From contig CP051244.1 of assembly GCA_017795045.1 (NCBI GenBank), positions 3,325,702 through 3,389,701 on the forward strand: 64,000 nt of DNA, written 5' to 3'. Of the stretch, positions 62,215 through 64,000 are shown one piece after another. Numbering within the stretch: the stretch's first letter is position 1; each line of letters opens with the position of its first letter. The notes under the pieces were generated by a model. It was not told where the DNA came from. It searched no databases and saw only the letters and a list, made by a program, of their open reading frames with translations. This DNA comes from Allomuricauda sp. (GTDB taxonomy: Bacteria; Bacteroidota; Bacteroidia; Flavobacteriales; Flavobacteriaceae). The position numbers were made by a program, and so were the translations under genes.

Positions 62215-62222
62215 ATCTTTGT
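62215..62222 (+). promoter_or_regulatory. -7 element for the ABC exporter
   Basis: TATCTTTG on plus, 45 bases before the ATG at 62268. A second candidate TATTTTTG lies at 62196-62203. Confidence 0.5.
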
Positions 62223-62267
62223 TCGATTGTCAATCATCAGACCTACTAAAAAACTACCTTCCCTCCT

Positions 62268-64000
62268 ATGAAGGAACTGAAACACCTTAATAAATACTTC
62301 AAAAAATATTGGTTTAAGCTATTGATGGGGGTTTTGATCACCATCGTTGCCCGATTGTTCTCTTTGGTACTGCCCCATTACGTGAACAATTCCATCCAGA
62401 TTGTAGAAAAGTATACCGGAAATACCATTACCCTTGCCGAAGCAAAGCAATCCCTATTCCATTATATATTGATTGTTGTTGGTGCCGCCCTACTTTCGGC
62501 ACTGTTCACTTTTTTGATGCGACAGACCATTATCAACGTATCCCGGTATATTGAATATGATTTGAAAAACGAGGTATTTGACCACTATCAAATCCTAAAC
62601 CTTGATTTTTATAAGAAAAACCGTGTAGGGGATCTCATGAACCGTATCAGTGAGGATGTCAACCAAGTACGGATGTATGGGGGACCGGCCATTATGTACG
62701 GTATCCAGACCCTTACGCTTTTTGCCTGTTTGATCCCTTTGATGTTCATAAAGGCACCCACCTTGGCAGCATATACCTTATTGCCCCTTCCTGTTTTATC
62801 GGTCTTGATCTATCAGATCAGTAAGATCATCCATAAAAGAAGCACCAAGGTCCAGGAGTTCCTGTCCACCCTGTCCACTTTTACCCAAGAGTCTTTCTCA
62901 GGAGTTTCAGTTATCAAAGCCTACAGTATAGAGCCGCGCATCAACCAAGAGCTCAGGAACCTGGCCACCGAAGGCAAGGATACCAGCATGGCGTTGGCCA
63001 AGGTAAACGCTTGGTTTTTTCCCTTGATGGTCCTCCTTATCGGAATCAGTAACACTATTGTCATCTACGTAGGTGGCATGCAATATATTGATGGAAAAAT
63101 AGAATCCTTCGGAATCATTGCGGAGTTCATCCTATATGTAAACATGCTCACGTGGCCGGTGGCCATTGTGGGATGGCTCACCTCCATCATCCAAAGGGCC
63201 GAAGCATCCCAAAAACGAATCAATGAGTTTTTAACCATACAGCCTACCATTAAAAATGAGGTTGCTGAGTCCACGCCCATCAAAGGGGATATTGAGTTCA
63301 AGAATGTGTCCTTTACCTATGACGACACCAACATTACTGCCTTGGATAATGTATCCTTTACAATAAAGGCTGGGGAGACCGTGGCCTTTTTGGGGAAAAC
63401 GGGATCCGGGAAATCAACCATTTTGGATTTGGTGGCCCGTCTGTACGACACCTCTTCGGGAGAGGTTTTGGTGGATGGTATTCCCGTTCAAAAACTCAAC
63501 CTCAACAGTTTACGGAGCTCCATTGGTGCGGTACCACAAGATGCCTTCCTTTTTTCGGACACCATAGAGAACAACATCCGATTTGGCGATGAAAATGCCT
63601 CATTTGATGAAATTGTGGCCGTGGCCCAAAAAGCGGTTGTCCACGACAACATTCAGGGATTTGCCAAAAAATACGATACCATTTTAGGGGAGCGGGGCAT
63701 TACCTTAAGCGGGGGACAAAAGCAACGGGTCTCTATTGCACGGGCATTGCTCAAAGACCCTAAAATCTATCTTTTTGATGATTGCTTGTCCGCTGTGGAC
63801 ACCGAAACCGAGGAAGAAATCCTGAACAATCTCAAACGTGCATCCGAGAACAAGACCACTTTGATCGTAAGCCACAGGGTCTCTTCTGCCAAAAATGCCG
63901 ACAAGATCATTGTACTTGAAAATGGTAAAATCATCCAAGAGGGCACCCATGACCAGTTGAACAATGTTGATGGATATTATAAAGAACTCTATATCAATCA
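62268..64000 (+). CDS. ABC exporter, fused membrane and ATPase domains (3' end outside window)
   Basis: The frame is open from the ATG at 62268 to the window end (577 codons plus two bases), with no stop. It starts MKELKHLNKYFKKYWFKLLMG, followed by about six transmembrane helices to residue 320, then the ATPase domain: Walker A GKTGSGKST (376-384), Q-loop VPQDAFLFSDTI, signature LSGGQKQR from residue 480, Walker B IYLFDDCLSAVD and the switch His in LIVSHRVSS. It ends near YYKELYINQ, which is close to the usual C-terminus, so only a few residues should be missing. Lipid or drug export by an MsbA-like homodimer or heterodimer is likely. Confidence 0.96.
   Translation, partial: MKELKHLNKYFKKYWFKLLMGVLITIVARLFSLVLPHYVNNSIQIVEKYTGNTITLAEAKQSLFHYILIVVGAALLSALFTFLMRQTIINVSRYIEYDLKNEVFDHYQILNLDFYKKNRVGDLMNRISEDVNQVRMYGGPAIMYGIQTLTLFACLIPLMFIKAPTLAAYTLLPLPVLSVLIYQISKIIHKRSTKVQEFLSTLSTFTQESFSGVSVIKAYSIEPRINQELRNLATEGKDTSMALAKVNAWFFPLMVLLIGISNTIVIYVGGMQYIDGKIESFGIIAEFILYVNMLTWPVAIVGWLTSIIQRAEASQKRINEFLTIQPTIKNEVAESTPIKGDIEFKNVSFTYDDTNITALDNVSFTIKAGETVAFLGKTGSGKSTILDLVARLYDTSSGEVLVDGIPVQKLNLNSLRSSIGAVPQDAFLFSDTIENNIRFGDENASFDEIVAVAQKAVVHDNIQGFAKKYDTILGERGITLSGGQKQRVSIARALLKDPKIYLFDDCLSAVDTETEEEILNNLKRASENKTTLIVSHRVSSAKNADKIIVLENGKIIQEGTHDQLNNVDGYYKELYIN

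Noticed and set aside
1..64000. tRNA, rRNA, riboswitch or integrase/attachment sites
   Set aside because: I looked for tRNA-like cloverleafs, rRNA segments and known riboswitch cores (for example upstream of guaB, lysA and dapD) and found none I could support by eye; a covariance-model scan would decide.

Overview
The window looks like chromosomal DNA from a member of the Flavobacteriaceae (Bacteroidota), probably a marine one. The evidence is a type IX secretion (type B sorting) C-terminal domain, the long N-terminally extended NusB, a SecA without the Cys-rich tail, DUF5606, DUF1573 and DUF3995 proteins, many signal peptides ending in AQ or Q, and more than a dozen -7 elements of the Bacteroidota form TAnnTTTG in front of genes. 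Coding density is high. I saw no tRNA, rRNA, CRISPR array, insertion sequence or prophage, so this reads as stable core chromosome with several accessory glycan and envelope modules.

Layout. 1-7 kb: end of secA, a membrane histidine kinase, a secreted M14 carboxypeptidase and a secreted amidohydrolase, then a minus-strand pair of very small envelope proteins. 7.7-11.6 kb: msrA, a sigma/anti-sigma/coiled-coil operon read leftward, and ohr. 11.8-18.6 kb: meaB, then two convergent operons that together look like a polyprenyl-phosphate sugar system (GT2 and an LPG-synthase-like membrane protein on plus; MATE, a 75-aa acidic protein, PAP2 and GT39 on minus). 18.7-24 kb: mazG with a sulfatase, an SGNH hydrolase with a GH20 hexosaminidase, and DUF5606. 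24-26 kb: def-ruvX and dapD. 26.2-34 kb: a surface-glycan locus with two GT2 enzymes, a predicted sialyltransferase, a fused CMP-nonulosonate synthetase/HAD phosphatase and a short NeuB, running with almost no gaps into tsaC, cca and ctaA. 34-42 kb: a pRiA4b ORF-3-like protein, a 7-nt tandem repeat, a nucleoid-associated protein, a possible kinase-fold protein, an ABC exporter, a T9SS substrate and uvrB. 42-50 kb: hsp20, a TerB-like protein, sucC, a LON-domain protein, lysA, a thioredoxin-like protein and guaB. 50-53 kb: a four-gene group (DUF6686-like, four-helix membrane protein, FMN-binding protein, porin) tied together by three copies of the same 23-bp element. 53-64 kb: HMG-CoA lyase, LysE, pyrD, pepT, a Gfo/Idh oxidoreductase operon, nusB-DUF1573-yajC and an ABC exporter cut by the window end.

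The best candidate for an undescribed system is 50.1-52.9 kb. Three promoters carry a near-identical palindromic element next to or just upstream of the -7/-33 region. The genes they control combine an outer-membrane barrel, a periplasmic protein with a flavinylation motif and a small membrane protein with conserved-looking His residues. I infer a metal- or redox-controlled envelope electron-transfer or uptake unit; its substrate cannot be read from sequence. Other items worth following are the nonulosonate cluster with its fused enzyme, the kinase-like fold in an unannotated protein, the 7-nt repeat directly upstream of the nucleoid protein gene, and a 32-residue membrane peptide coupled to a small secreted protein.
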